A program made the translations under genes and the position numbers. The notes beneath the pieces are model-generated. The model was not told the DNA's origin. It was given only the letters and a program-made list of their open reading frames with translations, and searched no databases. Shown piece by piece: positions 25,564 through 34,505 of a DNA stretch of 64,000 nucleotides. The first letter of the stretch is position 1. Every line of letters begins with the position of its first letter. This stretch comes from Nocardioides sp. zg-1230 (GTDB lineage Bacteria; Actinomycetota; Actinomycetes; Propionibacteriales; Nocardioidaceae): contig NZ_JABJQZ010000001.1 in the NCBI RefSeq assembly GCF_013155335.1, positions 434,001-498,000 on the forward strand. The letters run 5' to 3'.

Positions 25564-26814
25564 ATGCCCGGATACCGACAGCTCTCCCGCAACCGCGACT
25601 TCACCGTGCTCTGGATCGGCGACACCGTCAGCGAGCTCGGCAGCGCGCTGTCGATGTTCGCGTTCCCCCTCATCGCCTACGCCCTCAGTGGCTCGGCGCT
25701 CACCGCCGCCCTGGTGGAGGCCGCCTACCTCGGCGGCCTGTGCGCCACCCTGCTCCCGGCCGGCGTGCTCGCCGACCGCGTCGACCGCAGGCGGATCATG
25801 CTCGTCTCCAGCGCCACCGGCTGCGCGGCGTACACCTCCCTCGCTGTTGCGGGGGCGATCGGCCACCTGACGCTCCCGCACCTCCTCGCGGTCGCACTGG
25901 TCGCCGGCGTGGCCGCCGGAGCGTTCAACCCGGCGCAGCTCTCGGCCATCCGATCGGTCGTCAGCACCGACGACCTGCCGACCGCGCTGAGCCAGAACCA
26001 GGCCCGCCAGCACGTCGCCTCGCTCCTGGGCGGTCCGCTCGGTGGTGCGCTGTACGCCGTCACACGGTGGCTGCCGTTCGCCGTCGACGCGGTCACCTAC
26101 GCGGTCGCCTGTGCGACGGTCAGCCGGGTGCGCACCGACCTGTCAGCGCAGCACCGCGCGCGGGAGCCGCTGCGCCGCCAGCTGGCCGAGGGTTTCCGCT
26201 TCATGTGGCAGCGCCCGTTCTTCCGCACGCTCATGCTCTGGGCGTCGCTGGCCAACCTCGTCACCAACGCGATCTTCTTCGTGGTCCTCCTGCGGATGAT
26301 CGAGGCGGGCGTCCCCGCGACGCAGATCGGCCTCGTCTCGACGGCTGCGGGTCTCGGCGGGATCCTCGGCGCGGCGCTCGCGCCGAGCCTGATCCACCGG
26401 ATGCCCACCGGGCGGCTGACCGTCCTCATCGGCTGGGCGTGCTGCCTGCCCCTCGTACCGCTGGCGCTGTCGTCGAGCGTGTGGACCGCCTGCGCGAGCA
26501 CGTTCGTCCTGCTGCTGCTCAACCCGGTCGGCAACGCCGGCATCAGCTCCTACCGGATGGCCGTCACCCCCGCACACCTCCAGGGCCGCGTTGGCTCGAC
26601 GAGCCAGTTCACGTCGATGTCGGTCATGCCGCTGGCGCCGCTGCTCGGCGGCTACCTGCTCGAGCACCAGGGCGGTACGACGGCGATCGCCGCCCTGGTC
26701 GTCGCGAGCGCGCTGCTGGCCGTGCTGCTCACCGCCAGCCGGTCGATCCGGTCCGTGCCGCGTCCCTCGGAGTGGGTCACGCACGACGAGTCGATGCCCG
26801 CCCTGGCGGCCTGA
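25564..26814 (+). CDS. MFS transporter (drug-exporter-like, EntS/MefA type)
   Basis: This 416-aa protein has about 12 predicted membrane helices. It starts LSRNRDFTVLWIGDTVSELGSALS, typical of the EntS/MefA-like macrolide or siderophore exporter branch, and has the loop 2-3 motif GVLADRVDRRR. NPAQLSAIRSVVS and LPTALSQNQARQHVASLLGGPLGG are also family landmarks. It probably exports a drug-like molecule under control of the divergent ArsR-like repressor. It converges on the WYL regulator gene. Confidence 0.88.
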   Translation: MPGYRQLSRNRDFTVLWIGDTVSELGSALSMFAFPLIAYALSGSALTAALVEAAYLGGLCATLLPAGVLADRVDRRRIMLVSSATGCAAYTSLAVAGAIGHLTLPHLLAVALVAGVAAGAFNPAQLSAIRSVVSTDDLPTALSQNQARQHVASLLGGPLGGALYAVTRWLPFAVDAVTYAVACATVSRVRTDLSAQHRAREPLRRQLAEGFRFMWQRPFFRTLMLWASLANLVTNAIFFVVLLRMIEAGVPATQIGLVSTAAGLGGILGAALAPSLIHRMPTGRLTVLIGWACCLPLVPLALSSSVWTACASTFVLLLLNPVGNAGISSYRMAVTPAHLQGRVGSTSQFTSMSVMPLAPLLGGYLLEHQGGTTAIAALVVASALLAVLLTASRSIRSVPRPSEWVTHDESMPALAA

Positions 26815-26823
26815 GGTCGGGTC

Positions 26824-26923
26824 GGGGTAGTCCAGTGACGGATGGCTGCCGGCGAGGGGTAGTCCAGTGAGGGATGGCTGCCCAAGAGCCTCCAGGCCAG
26901 CCAGTCTCCACTGGACTACCCCC
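26824..26923. repeat. Inverted-repeat element, GGGTAGTCCAGTGA family (copy 1)
   Basis: Two direct arms (26824-26850 and 26856-26883) and one inverted arm (26896-26923) share GGGTAGTCCAGTG and TGGCTG. The inverted arm contains the stop codon TAG (26918-26916) of the WYL regulator. A related element is at 52225-52322. Probably a bidirectional terminator at convergent ends. Confidence 0.85.
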
Positions 26924-27872
26924 GGCGGGGCGAGCGTGAGAAGCGGGCGGCGACCTCAGCGACCTTGTCCGCCAGCTCGGGTGGCGACTCGACGACGAAG
27001 TCCGCGCCCGAGGAGGCCAGCACCATGACGGGCCAGTCGAGGTCGTCGACGTTCATCTCCAGGACGCAGCCGTCAGGGTCCTCGCTCACCGTCCCCCAGC
27101 GGCCCACCTGCGCGGCGAGCTCGTCGGCCGGCATCGCCAGCCGCACGCGTACGGCGTGGCGCTGGGGCATCCGACGGATGCCCTGCTGCACGAAGGCGAG
27201 GGCGTCGTCGGCCGGCAGGTCGCGCGGTCGGAAGCGCTGCCCGGTGGGCTCGGGGTCGGTGACCCGGTCGAGCCGGAAGCTGCGCCAGTCGGTGCGGTCG
27301 CGGTCCCAGGCGACGAGGTACCACCGGCGGCCGAGCGAGACGAGCCGCAGCGGCTCGACGCGGCGGTGGCTCACCTCGGCCCCGCGGGCGGCATAGTCGA
27401 ATCGCAGCAGCTCGCTGTCGCGGCAGGCCTGCGCGAGCGTGGTCAGGACCGTCGCGTCGACGACCGGCGCCCCCTCCCACGGACCGGGCGCGTCGGTCTG
27501 GGAGGCGACGGCGTCCATCTGGCGGCGCAGCCGCGGCGGCATCAGGGAGAGGACCTTGGACAGCGCCTGCACCGACCGGTCGTCCGTGCCGGAGACGGCG
27601 CCGACCGCGGCCGTGCGGAGGCCGACGGCGATCGCGACCGCCTCGTCGTCCTCGAGCAGCAACGGCGGCAGCGAGCCGCCCGCGCGCAGCTGGTAGCCAC
27701 CGGCCGCGCCCCGGACGGCGTCGACGGTGTAGCCGAGGTCGCGGAGGCGGTCGACGTCGCGGCGCAGGGTGCGCGCGCTGACCTCGAGCCGCTCGGACAG
27801 CTCCGGACCCGGCCAGTAGCGATGGGTCTGGAGCAGGGACAGCAGCCGCAGCATCCGTTCGCTCGTGCTCAT
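26916..27872 (-). CDS. WYL-domain transcriptional regulator (YafY type)
   Basis: The 318-aa protein has an N-terminal HTH (ERMLRLLSLLQTHRYWPGPELSERLEVSARTLRRDVDRLRDLGY) and a WYL domain from about 140 with GRRWYLVAWDRDR. The C-terminal WCX region ends at the stop. WYL proteins sense ligands and control divergent or neighbouring genes. It faces the DrrAB-like ABC exporter, with an imperfect palindrome between them. Leaderless: TAGTCT lies 6 nt before ATG. The stop TAG comes from the repeat element. Confidence 0.9.
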   Translation of the reverse strand: MSTSERMLRLLSLLQTHRYWPGPELSERLEVSARTLRRDVDRLRDLGYTVDAVRGAAGGYQLRAGGSLPPLLLEDDEAVAIAVGLRTAAVGAVSGTDDRSVQALSKVLSLMPPRLRRQMDAVASQTDAPGPWEGAPVVDATVLTTLAQACRDSELLRFDYAARGAEVSHRRVEPLRLVSLGRRWYLVAWDRDRTDWRSFRLDRVTDPEPTGQRFRPRDLPADDALAFVQQGIRRMPQRHAVRVRLAMPADELAAQVGRWGTVSEDPDGCVLEMNVDDLDWPVMVLASSGADFVVESPPELADKVAEVAARFSRSPRRG

Positions 27873-27878
27873 GGATCC

Positions 27879-27884
27879 AGACTA
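27879..27884 (-). promoter_or_regulatory. -10 hexamer of leaderless WYL regulator gene
   Basis: TAGTCT lies 6 nt before ATG 27872. Confidence 0.55.
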
Positions 27885-27891
27885 GATCTCA

Positions 27892-27914
27892 ATGCGGACA
27901 GGAACTGACCGCAT
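27892..27914. promoter_or_regulatory. Candidate operator palindrome
   Basis: Arms ATGCGGACAG and CTGACCGCAT (10 bp, one mismatch, 3-bp spacer) lie between the divergent regulator and ABC gene, just upstream of the ABC gene -10. This is a plausible WYL-regulator site (inference). Confidence 0.5.
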
Positions 27915-27921
27915 GGCTTCC

Positions 27922-27927
27922 TACCGT
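27922..27927 (+). promoter_or_regulatory. -10 hexamer of leaderless ABC exporter operon
   Basis: TACCGT lies 6 nt before ATG 27934 and supports that start over the in-frame ATG at 27892. Confidence 0.6.
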
Positions 27928-27933
27928 CGAGCC

Positions 27934-28968
27934 ATGACCTACCACCACCACACCGGACCGGCGATCGTGACGCGGGGCCTGACCCGCCACTTCACGTCGC
28001 GCAAGCAGACCGTCCAGGCCGTGCAGGGCCTCGACCTCGAGATCGGGCAGGGCGAGCTCGTCGCCTTCCTCGGCCCCAACGGCGCAGGGAAGTCGACCAC
28101 CCTGCGCATGCTGACCACCTTGATCGCTCCCACCTCGGGATCGGCGAACGTCGCCGGCCACGACGTCGTCACCGGCCAGCGCGACGTACGGCGCGCCATC
28201 GGCTTCGTCGGCCAGGGCAACGGGGCGGGGCACCGCCAGCTCGGCCGCGACGAGCTCATCAGCCAGGGTCACGCCCACGGCCTGTCCCGCGCCGATGCCC
28301 GTCGGCGGGCGGCCGAGCTGGTCGAGGACCTCGACCTCGCCGCGGTCGCCGACCGCAAGGTGTCCTCGCTGTCCGGCGGCCAGCGCCGCCGCCTCGACAT
28401 CGCGATGGGGCTCGTGCACCTCCCCCGCGTGCTCTTCCTCGACGAGCCGTCGACCGGTCTCGACCCGCAGAACCGCGCCAACCTGCAGGACCTGATCCGG
28501 CGGCTGCACGCCGAGAGCGGCAGCACCGTCGTGCTGACGACGCACTACCTCGAGGAGGCCGACGCGCTCGCCGGCCGCGTGATCGTGGTCGACCACGGCC
28601 GGGTGATCGCCGACGACACCGCAGCCCGGCTCAAGAGCGGGCTCGGCGACCTGGTCCGGCTCGGCTTCGGCTCCCCCGCCGACGCCGCCCGGGCCGCCGC
28701 CCGCCCGGAGCGGGTGCCTGATGCCCGCGTCGAGGTGGAGGGCTCCTCGCTCGACCTGCGGGTCATGGACGGCTCCGCGATGGTGGGCGAGCTGCTCGCC
28801 GACCTGGCCGCGGACGGCGTACCCCCAAAGCGGGTGGAGGTCGCGCGGCCCACCCTCGACGACGTCTTCCTCGACCTGACCGGGCGCAGCCTGCGCGAGA
28901 CCCAGTCCACCGACACCTCCACCGACACCGACGCCCCCACCGAGACCGAGAGCGAGGTCGCCGCATGA
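27934..28968 (+). CDS. ABC exporter ATP-binding protein (DrrA-like)
   Basis: The 344-aa ATPase has Walker A GPNGAGKST, signature LSGGQRRRLD, Walker B LFLDEPSTGLD and an H-loop TTHYLEEAD. The C-terminal ~110 residues match the daunorubicin-resistance DrrA extension. An acidic Thr/Asp/Glu tail (TDTSTDTDAPTETE) is unusual. It powers export through the next gene product; start codons overlap (ATGA). The substrate is probably a drug or lipid. Confidence 0.93.
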   Translation: MTYHHHTGPAIVTRGLTRHFTSRKQTVQAVQGLDLEIGQGELVAFLGPNGAGKSTTLRMLTTLIAPTSGSANVAGHDVVTGQRDVRRAIGFVGQGNGAGHRQLGRDELISQGHAHGLSRADARRRAAELVEDLDLAAVADRKVSSLSGGQRRRLDIAMGLVHLPRVLFLDEPSTGLDPQNRANLQDLIRRLHAESGSTVVLTTHYLEEADALAGRVIVVDHGRVIADDTAARLKSGLGDLVRLGFGSPADAARAAARPERVPDARVEVEGSSLDLRVMDGSAMVGELLADLAADGVPPKRVEVARPTLDDVFLDLTGRSLRETQSTDTSTDTDAPTETESEVAA

Positions 28969-29714
28969 GCACCTTCGTCGCCGACACCGTGAACGTGATG
29001 ACCCGCGAGCTCAAGCCCGTGTGGCGCGAGCCGATGGCCGTGGTCTTCGCGATGATCCAGCCGCTGGTCTTCCTCGGCCTCTTCGCGCCGTTGCTGCCGG
29101 AGATGGCCGAGGGCGGCTCCGCGCTGCAGTGGTTCGTGCCCGGCATCGTGGCGATGACGGCGCTGATGGGCGCGTCCTTCACCGGGTCGAACCTGATGGA
29201 GGAGATGCAGTCCGGCTCGCACGAGCGCCAGCTCGTCTCCCCGCTCGGCCGTCCGGCACTGCTGGTCGGGCGAGCGCTCAAGGAGGTCGTGCCGATGCTG
29301 ATGCAGGTGGCGATCATCGTCGCCGTCGTCACGCCGTTCAGCTTCGACCTGCACCTCGGCGGGGTGCTGGCGGCCGCGGTCGTGCTGTCCATCTTCAGCA
29401 TCGGCGTCGGCGCGCTGTCGTTCGCGCTCGCGCTGGTGTCGAAGGGCGAGGACTGGATGTTCTGGACGGTCCAGCAGACGCTGCTCTTCCCGACCCTCCT
29501 CACCGCAGGCGTGCTGCTGCCGGTCGACGGCGCGCCCCGCTGGCTCGAGGTGGTCTCGATGCTCAACCCGATGACGTACGTCGTCGATGCGGTGCGCGCG
29601 CTCTTCGCCGGCACCTTCCCGGTCGACGTCGTCGCCCAGGGCGTCGCCGGCGCCGGCGTCGTCGCGGCCCTCGGGCTCGTCGTCGGGGTCCGGGCGATGC
29701 GCCGCTCGAGCTGA
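28965..29714 (+). CDS. ABC exporter permease (DrrB / ABC-2 type)
   Basis: The 249-aa protein has six hydrophobic helices and the ABC-2 family pattern, including LKPVWREPMAVVFAMIQPLVFLGLFAPLL at the N-terminus and LNPMTYVVDAVRALF near the end. Its ATG overlaps the stop of the ATPase gene, so a 1:1 complex (two of each) is expected. A long hairpin follows the stop. Confidence 0.92.
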   Translation: MSTFVADTVNVMTRELKPVWREPMAVVFAMIQPLVFLGLFAPLLPEMAEGGSALQWFVPGIVAMTALMGASFTGSNLMEEMQSGSHERQLVSPLGRPALLVGRALKEVVPMLMQVAIIVAVVTPFSFDLHLGGVLAAAVVLSIFSIGVGALSFALALVSKGEDWMFWTVQQTLLFPTLLTAGVLLPVDGAPRWLEVVSMLNPMTYVVDAVRALFAGTFPVDVVAQGVAGAGVVAALGLVVGVRAMRRSS

Positions 29715-29722
29715 GGGACTGC

Positions 29723-29796
29723 CTGACATCTTCAGCGATCCCCGGCCGGCCGGGGATCGCTGGAGGTGTCGGCCCGTGCACGGCCTGACATGTTCA
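29723..29796 (+). terminator. Very long hairpin element, CTGACA/TTCAG family (copy 1)
   Basis: 29723-29772 forms a 25-bp stem without a loop: a perfect 28-bp palindrome (29734-29761) extended outward. All mismatches in the extension are G-U pairs in plus-strand RNA, indicating selection as RNA and termination of the ABC operon. The following GTCGGCCCGTGCA and CCTGACATGTTCAG recur downstream of the MFS gene at 50727. Confidence 0.82.
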
Positions 29797-29821
29797 GGAT
29801 TCGCCGGCCCGGAGATCGCGG

Positions 29822-29941
29822 TCAGGGCATCGAGGAGACCAGCACGCCGACGATGGGCACGAGGAACAGGCCGAGTGCCAAGGCGGCCAGCACCTTCGCC
29901 CTCATCGAGACGCGGATCTCCCGTCCCCGGTACCCACTCAT
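29822..29941 (-). CDS. 39-aa single-span membrane protein
   Basis: A 39-residue frame with one transmembrane helix (VLAALALGLFLVPIVGVLV) after a basic N-terminus, giving an N-in topology. Its ATG overlaps the TGA of the 67-aa upstream gene (ATGA), strong evidence it is translated. No family recognised. Confidence 0.6.
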   Translation of the reverse strand: MSGYRGREIRVSMRAKVLAALALGLFLVPIVGVLVSSMP

Positions 29942-30141
29942 GCGTTCGTCTCCGAGCCGTCGGTGGCCGTCGATCTCCGGGTGCGCACGTCCAGTGTGAT
30001 CAGGGCGACCATCAGCGGGAGAGCCAGCAGGAACGCCCACCACGGCACGTCGATGTCGTTGTACCGCGCATGCCGCAGTGCTGCCACGACGCCGATGCCG
30101 ATGACGACCAGGACGCCGTAGATCACCTTGCGGGTGTGCAT
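29938..30141 (-). CDS. 67-aa two-span membrane protein
   Basis: The 67-aa product has two helices (VIYGVLVVIGIGVVAAL and VPWWAFLLALPLMVALITL) and a polar Thr-rich end. A strong ribosome site (GAAGGAGAGG) precedes ATG 30141. It overlaps the 39-aa gene and probably forms a small membrane complex with it. Function is unknown. Confidence 0.68.
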   Translation of the reverse strand: MHTRKVIYGVLVVIGIGVVAALRHARYNDIDVPWWAFLLALPLMVALITLDVRTRRSTATDGSETNA

Positions 30142-30378
30142 CGCACCTCTCCTTCGCGTGAGGGAACGGCGTCACGCGTCGACCTCCGACGAGGTCGTCC
30201 GAGCGCTTCCGCCGAGCCGGAGCGGTCGGGACCCCCAGCGACCATCCACACCCGCCGACACACCCCTGGGATCCGGCGCACGGAGTGCGGAGTCCTGACG
30301 TCACCAGGTGACGCCACGGCTCCGCGGTGGCCATGGTCTCGACACGCTCGCTGGCGCTCGCTGCTCCACCAGCGGCTG
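30142..30378. other. Intergenic region without recognisable gene
   Basis: This 237-bp gap between purL and the small membrane-protein genes holds no convincing frame. At 30328-30369 is a GGTCTCGACACGCTCGC-like sequence ending CTCCACCAGC, which resembles a dispersed intergenic motif of this lineage (impression, not proven). Confidence 0.4.
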
Positions 30379-32727
30379 TCAGGAGCCGAGGGCCGCCGGC
30401 ATCGTCGCGCGCCAGGCCGCCCTGGCCTCCGCGACCGGGACGTCGAAGACGCCCTCGACGGAGATCGTGTCGCCGCCGGTGCGCCCGAGGGGCGTGAGGG
30501 GTACGCCGTGCCGCTGGGCGAGCGCGACGAGGGCGTCGGCCTGGTCGTCGGTGAGCGTCACCAGGGCGCGGGCGGTCGACTCCGAGAAGAGCGCGACGAA
30601 CGCGTCGTCGGCGACGGCGGCCAGGGAGACCGACACCCCGACACCGGAGCCGAAGGTCGACTCGGCGAGGGCCTGGGCCAGGCCGCCGTCGGACAGGTCG
30701 TGGGCGCTGGTGACGACGCCGTCGCGGGCGGCGTCGTGCAGCAGAGCGGCGAGCGCCTGCTCGGCCGCGAGGTCGAGGCGGGGCGGCAGCCCGCCGAGGT
30801 GGCCGTGCACGACGTGGGCCCACTCCGAGCCGGAGAGCTCCTCGCGGGTCTCGCCGAGCAGGAAGACTCGCTCGCCGGCGGCGCCGAAGCCGGTCGGCGT
30901 ACGCCGGGTGACGTCGTCGATGACGCCGAGGACGGCGACGACCGGGGTCGGCAGGATCGCCGTCTCACCGGTCTGGTTGTAGAGGCTGACGTTGCCGCCG
31001 GTGACCGGGATGCCGAGCTCGAGGCAAGCGTCCTTGAGGCCGCGGCACGCCTCGGCGAACTGCCACATCACGTCGGGGTCCTCGGGCGAACCGAAGTTGA
31101 GGCAGTCGGAGACCGCGAGCGGGCGCGCGCCGCCGGTGGCGACGTTGCGGTAGGACTCGGCCAGCGCGAGCTGGGCGCCGGCGTAGGGGTCGAGCTTGGC
31201 GAAGCGACCGTTGCAGTCGGTGGAGACCGAGACACCGAGGTTGGTCTCGGGGTCGACGCGCACCATGCCGGAGTCGGCCGGCTGGGCCAGGACCGTGTTG
31301 CCCTGGACGTAGCGGTCGTACTGGTCGGTGATCCACGACTTGTCGCAGAGGTTGGGCGAGGCGACCAGCCGGAGCAGGGTCTCGCGCAGCTCCGCGCCGC
31401 TTGACGGCCGCGCGAGCGACTCGGCGCCGTCGGCCTGGAGGGCGTCCTGCCAGTCGGGGCGGGCGAACGGACGGTGGTAGACCGGCCCGTCATGGGCCAC
31501 CGACCGCGGGGGTACGTCGACCACGCGCTCGCCGTGCCAGTCGATGTGCAGGCGATCGGAGTCGGTGACCTCGCCGATCACCACGGCCTCGACGTCCCAC
31601 TTCTCGCAGATCGCCATGAACGCGTCCACGTCACCGGGCTCGACGATCGCCATCATCCGCTCCTGCGACTCGCTCATGAGGATCTCCTCCGGAGCGAGCG
31701 TCGAGTCGCGCAACGGGACGCGGTCGAGCTCGACGTACATGCCGCCGTCGCCGGCCGACGCCAGCTCGGAGGTGGCGCAGGAGAGCCCGGCGCCGCCGAG
31801 GTCCTGGATGCCGGCGACGACGCCGACGGCGAAGAGCTCGAGCGTGCACTCGATGAGCAGCTTCTCCATGAAGGGGTCACCGACCTGGACGCTCGGCCGC
31901 TTGGCGGGGCCCCCGGTGCCGTCGGAGTGGGCGTCGAAGGTCTCGCTCGCCAGCACGGAGACGCCGCCGATGCCGTCACCGCCGGTGCGGGCGCCGTACA
32001 GCACGACCTGGTTGCCGACCCCCGACGCCTTGGCGAGGTGCAGGTCCTCGTGGCGGAGCACGCCGACACAGAGGGCGTTGACGAGCGGGTTGCCGGCGTA
32101 GGTCTCGTCGAAGACGGCCTCGCCGCCGATGTTGGGCAGGCCCAGGCAGTTGCCGTAGCCGCCGACGCCGGCCACGATCCCGGGCAGCACCCGCGCGGTG
32201 TCGGGGGCGTCGAGCGGGCCGAAGCGCAGGGGGTCCATCACGGCGACCGGGCGGGCGCCCATCGCGAGGATGTCGCGGACGATGCCGCCGACCCCGGTGG
32301 CCGCGCCCTGGTAGGGCTCGACGAACGACGGGTGGTTGTGGCTCTCGACCTTGAAGGTGACGGCGTAGCCCTGGCCGATGTCGAGCACACCCGCGTTCTC
32401 GCCGATGCCCGCGAGCATCGGACCCACCGGCGTCTCCTGCGGGATCTCACCGAACTGCTTGAGGTGCACCTTCGTGGACTTGTAGGAGCAGTGCTCGCTC
32501 CACATCACGCTGTACATCGCCAGCTCGGAGCTCGTCGGGCGACGGCCGAGGATCTCGCGGATCCGTGCGTACTCGTCGGCCTTGAGGCCGAGGTCGGCCC
32601 ACGGCTGCTCGCGCTCGGCGTCGGTGGCCGCCAGGGCCACCGTGTCGAGGGTGCCGGTCGCGCCGGAGGTCGTCAGACCGGCGTTCGCGAGGGACGGGGA
32701 CTGCGGGGCGGCGCTCGTGTCGGGCAC
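30379..32727 (-). CDS. purL: Phosphoribosylformylglycinamidine synthase subunit PurL
   Basis: PurL converts FGAR to FGAM with ATP and ammonia supplied by PurQ. The 782-aa product is the small PurL type, which needs separate PurQ and PurS, both present at 38 kb. Motifs include [13 protein letters not shown], the ATP-site [20 protein letters not shown] and [11 protein letters not shown]. The start is GTG with TAGATT 6 nt upstream; that hexamer begins with the stop codon of the upstream gene. Confidence 0.96.
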   Translation of the reverse strand: MPDTSAAPQSPSLANAGLTTSGATGTLDTVALAATDAEREQPWADLGLKADEYARIREILGRRPTSSELAMYSVMWSEHCSYKSTKVHLKQFGEIPQETPVGPMLAGIGENAGVLDIGQGYAVTFKVESHNHPSFVEPYQGAATGVGGIVRDILAMGARPVAVMDPLRFGPLDAPDTARVLPGIVAGVGGYGNCLGLPNIGGEAVFDETYAGNPLVNALCVGVLRHEDLHLAKASGVGNQVVLYGARTGGDGIGGVSVLASETFDAHSDGTGGPAKRPSVQVGDPFMEKLLIECTLELFAVGVVAGIQDLGGAGLSCATSELASAGDGGMYVELDRVPLRDSTLAPEEILMSESQERMMAIVEPGDVDAFMAICEKWDVEAVVIGEVTDSDRLHIDWHGERVVDVPPRSVAHDGPVYHRPFARPDWQDALQADGAESLARPSSGAELRETLLRLVASPNLCDKSWITDQYDRYVQGNTVLAQPADSGMVRVDPETNLGVSVSTDCNGRFAKLDPYAGAQLALAESYRNVATGGARPLAVSDCLNFGSPEDPDVMWQFAEACRGLKDACLELGIPVTGGNVSLYNQTGETAILPTPVVAVLGVIDDVTRRTPTGFGAAGERVFLLGETREELSGSEWAHVVHGHLGGLPPRLDLAAEQALAALLHDAARDGVVTSAHDLSDGGLAQALAESTFGSGVGVSVSLAAVADDAFVALFSESTARALVTLTDDQADALVALAQRHGVPLTPLGRTGGDTISVEGVFDVPVAEARAAWRATMPAALGS

Positions 32728-32733
32728 GGCGCC

Positions 32734-32739
32734 AATCTA
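32734..32739 (-). promoter_or_regulatory. purL -10 hexamer overlapping upstream stop codon
   Basis: TAGATT begins with the TAG stop (32739-32737) of the upstream gene and lies 6 nt before the purL GTG 32727. Confidence 0.55.
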
Positions 32740-33981
32740 CCGGCGGTCGTCGCCCACCGGACGCCCGGGCGCCGCCTCGTGGACCACCCGTACGAGCTGG
32801 CGCCGCTCGCCGCTGTCGGGCTGCTCGTCGCCGCCGGCGTCCGCCCCGGTCTCGTCGACATCCTCATCGACATCCTCGTCGTGCTCGCCGTGCTCATCGT
32901 GCTCGTCGTCGCGGCGGGACCCCTTGCCCGCGGTCCGCGAGGGCTGGGCGTCGCGCGCCGCTTCCCGCTCGGCCTTGCGGGCCGCCCGCTCCGCCCGCTT
33001 CTCCTCGAGCGCCGCTCGCTTGGCCGCGCGCACCGCTTCCTTCTCCCGGGCGGCGCGGGCCGCGGACTCCTCGGCCGCGGTCCGCTCGAGCCGCGGGGTC
33101 GCCATCCGGGCCGGAACGCCACGACCGCTCGCCGTGCCGCGCGACATCGTCCCCGCCCGCGCCGCCATGCCTCCGGCCGCCATCCCGCCGATGGGCGGCG
33201 CGCTGCCGGCCGGGAGCCGGGTGCCGTCGCGCCGGCCGCGCGACCCGCCGGCGGCGCTCGCGGCCAGGGAGGTCAGCCCGGCAGAGGAGAGGCCGGTCAG
33301 GTCGGGGGCTGAGCCGGCGATCGGCGCGAGCGGCGGCAGTGCTGCGACCCCGGACTGGGCCGAGCCGGCCACGGAGGTGGACTGCGGCGATGGTGCGACG
33401 ACGACGATCCCCGACTCCGTCCCGCCGGGACCGCCGGGGTCGCCGAGGAGCGCCCCGAAGCTGCCGCCGGTGAGGGAAATCAGCTCGGTGCGCACGGTCA
33501 CCATCTCGGCTCGGGCCGAGCGGAGCCGGGCGCTCTCCTGGTCGAGCGCCACCGTCAGCCGGCTGCGGATGCCGTCGGTCTCGGCCTGGCCGCGGGTGAC
33601 CTTGCCGCGCTCGTCGTCCTCGGAGGGCCTGAAGACGAGGTGCCGTGACTCGCCGACGACCTCGTGGGGCACCATCGCGACCGTCGTCCAGGCGCGGTCG
33701 AGCTCCTTCTGCGACGACGTCATCACCTCGGCCGCCGCGCGCAGGCAGTCGGCAACCAGGTCGGCGAGAGTGGTGAAGCGGTCGAGCCGGTCGAGCACCT
33801 GCCTGCGGTGCTGCTCGTAGCTCTCGGCGGACGCCGCGTCCCACCCCTCGGTCGCGCGCCGCGCGGCGTCGACGAGCTCGTCGCCGCGACGCGAGACCAG
33901 GGCGCTGACCTCGGTCCACCGTCGGGCGGCGGCCTCGAGCGGCCGGACGTCGGCACGCAGCTCCCACGGGTTGGCCGGCAC
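32737..33981 (-). CDS. Large WXG-like protein with charged tail (type VII secretion-associated candidate)
   Basis: The 414-aa protein begins with a helical N-terminal domain (1-~165) containing WTEVSALVSRRGDELVDAARRATEGWDAASAESY, reminiscent of WXG100/LXG helical hairpins. A Gly/Pro/Ala-rich middle follows, then a Lys/Arg/Glu/Ala coiled region (~290-350), then a His/Asp/Glu-rich tail (DEHDEHGEHDEDVDEDVDE). GTG 33981 has GGGAGG upstream and is 1 nt from the stop of the EspC-like gene. No toxin motif recognised. Its TAG stop lies in the purL promoter. Confidence 0.62.
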   Translation of the reverse strand: MPANPWELRADVRPLEAAARRWTEVSALVSRRGDELVDAARRATEGWDAASAESYEQHRRQVLDRLDRFTTLADLVADCLRAAAEVMTSSQKELDRAWTTVAMVPHEVVGESRHLVFRPSEDDERGKVTRGQAETDGIRSRLTVALDQESARLRSARAEMVTVRTELISLTGGSFGALLGDPGGPGGTESGIVVVAPSPQSTSVAGSAQSGVAALPPLAPIAGSAPDLTGLSSAGLTSLAASAAGGSRGRRDGTRLPAGSAPPIGGMAAGGMAARAGTMSRGTASGRGVPARMATPRLERTAAEESAARAAREKEAVRAAKRAALEEKRAERAARKAEREAARDAQPSRTAGKGSRRDDEHDEHGEHDEDVDEDVDETGADAGGDEQPDSGERRQLVRVVHEAAPGRPVGDDRR

Positions 33982-33982
33982 G

Positions 33983-34336
33983 TCAGCGACCTCCCGACCC
34001 CGGCCGCGTCCCGGAGGGACCCTCGCCCAGCAGGTGCGTGGCGCGGCCGAGCTCGGCAGCCACGACGTCGTCGGCGCGCAGGGCGTCGCGGGCGGCGTCG
34101 ACCAACCCCGCCACGCCGAGCTCGAGGGCCCCGGCCAGCGAGGTGAGGACCGCGTCGGCGTCGGCCAACGCATCGGCGTACGACGCCGCGAGGTTGGCGG
34201 TCCCGGCCGCGTCACCGAGGGCCGCGCACGCCCCGGCGAGCTCGTCGACGGCGTCGGCCCAGTCGTGCCTCAGCCCGTCGAGGATGCGCTCGGACGAGCC
34301 CGCCAGCTCGACCAGCCTGGCTGGCTCGACCTGCAT
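33983..34336 (-). CDS. EspC-like small helical protein (type VII secretion-associated)
   Basis: The 117-aa, all-helical, Ala-rich protein reads VEPARLVELAGSSERILDGL at the start and DLxxxL-type repeats throughout. This matches the style of the EspC/PE-like family of ESX substrates in actinobacteria. It has no signal peptide. It overlaps the next large gene by close packing and faces a divergent gene of the same kind at 34506. Confidence 0.65.
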   Translation of the reverse strand: MQVEPARLVELAGSSERILDGLRHDWADAVDELAGACAALGDAAGTANLAASYADALADADAVLTSLAGALELGVAGLVDAARDALRADDVVAAELGRATHLLGEGPSGTRPGSGGR

Positions 34337-34505
34337 CAGGGGTCGTCTGCCGATTGCGCTCACCTCTGCGGGATACCCGCGCCGTCGGGAGCCAAACACC
34401 ACCATGAGCGCCCTGTGGGCAAAGGATGGGGACGAGCGGTTTCGGGGGCGTCCGGACGGGGAACGTCGACGGGCAAGCCCCCTCTCGGACACCGCAGGAG
34501 CCGCG

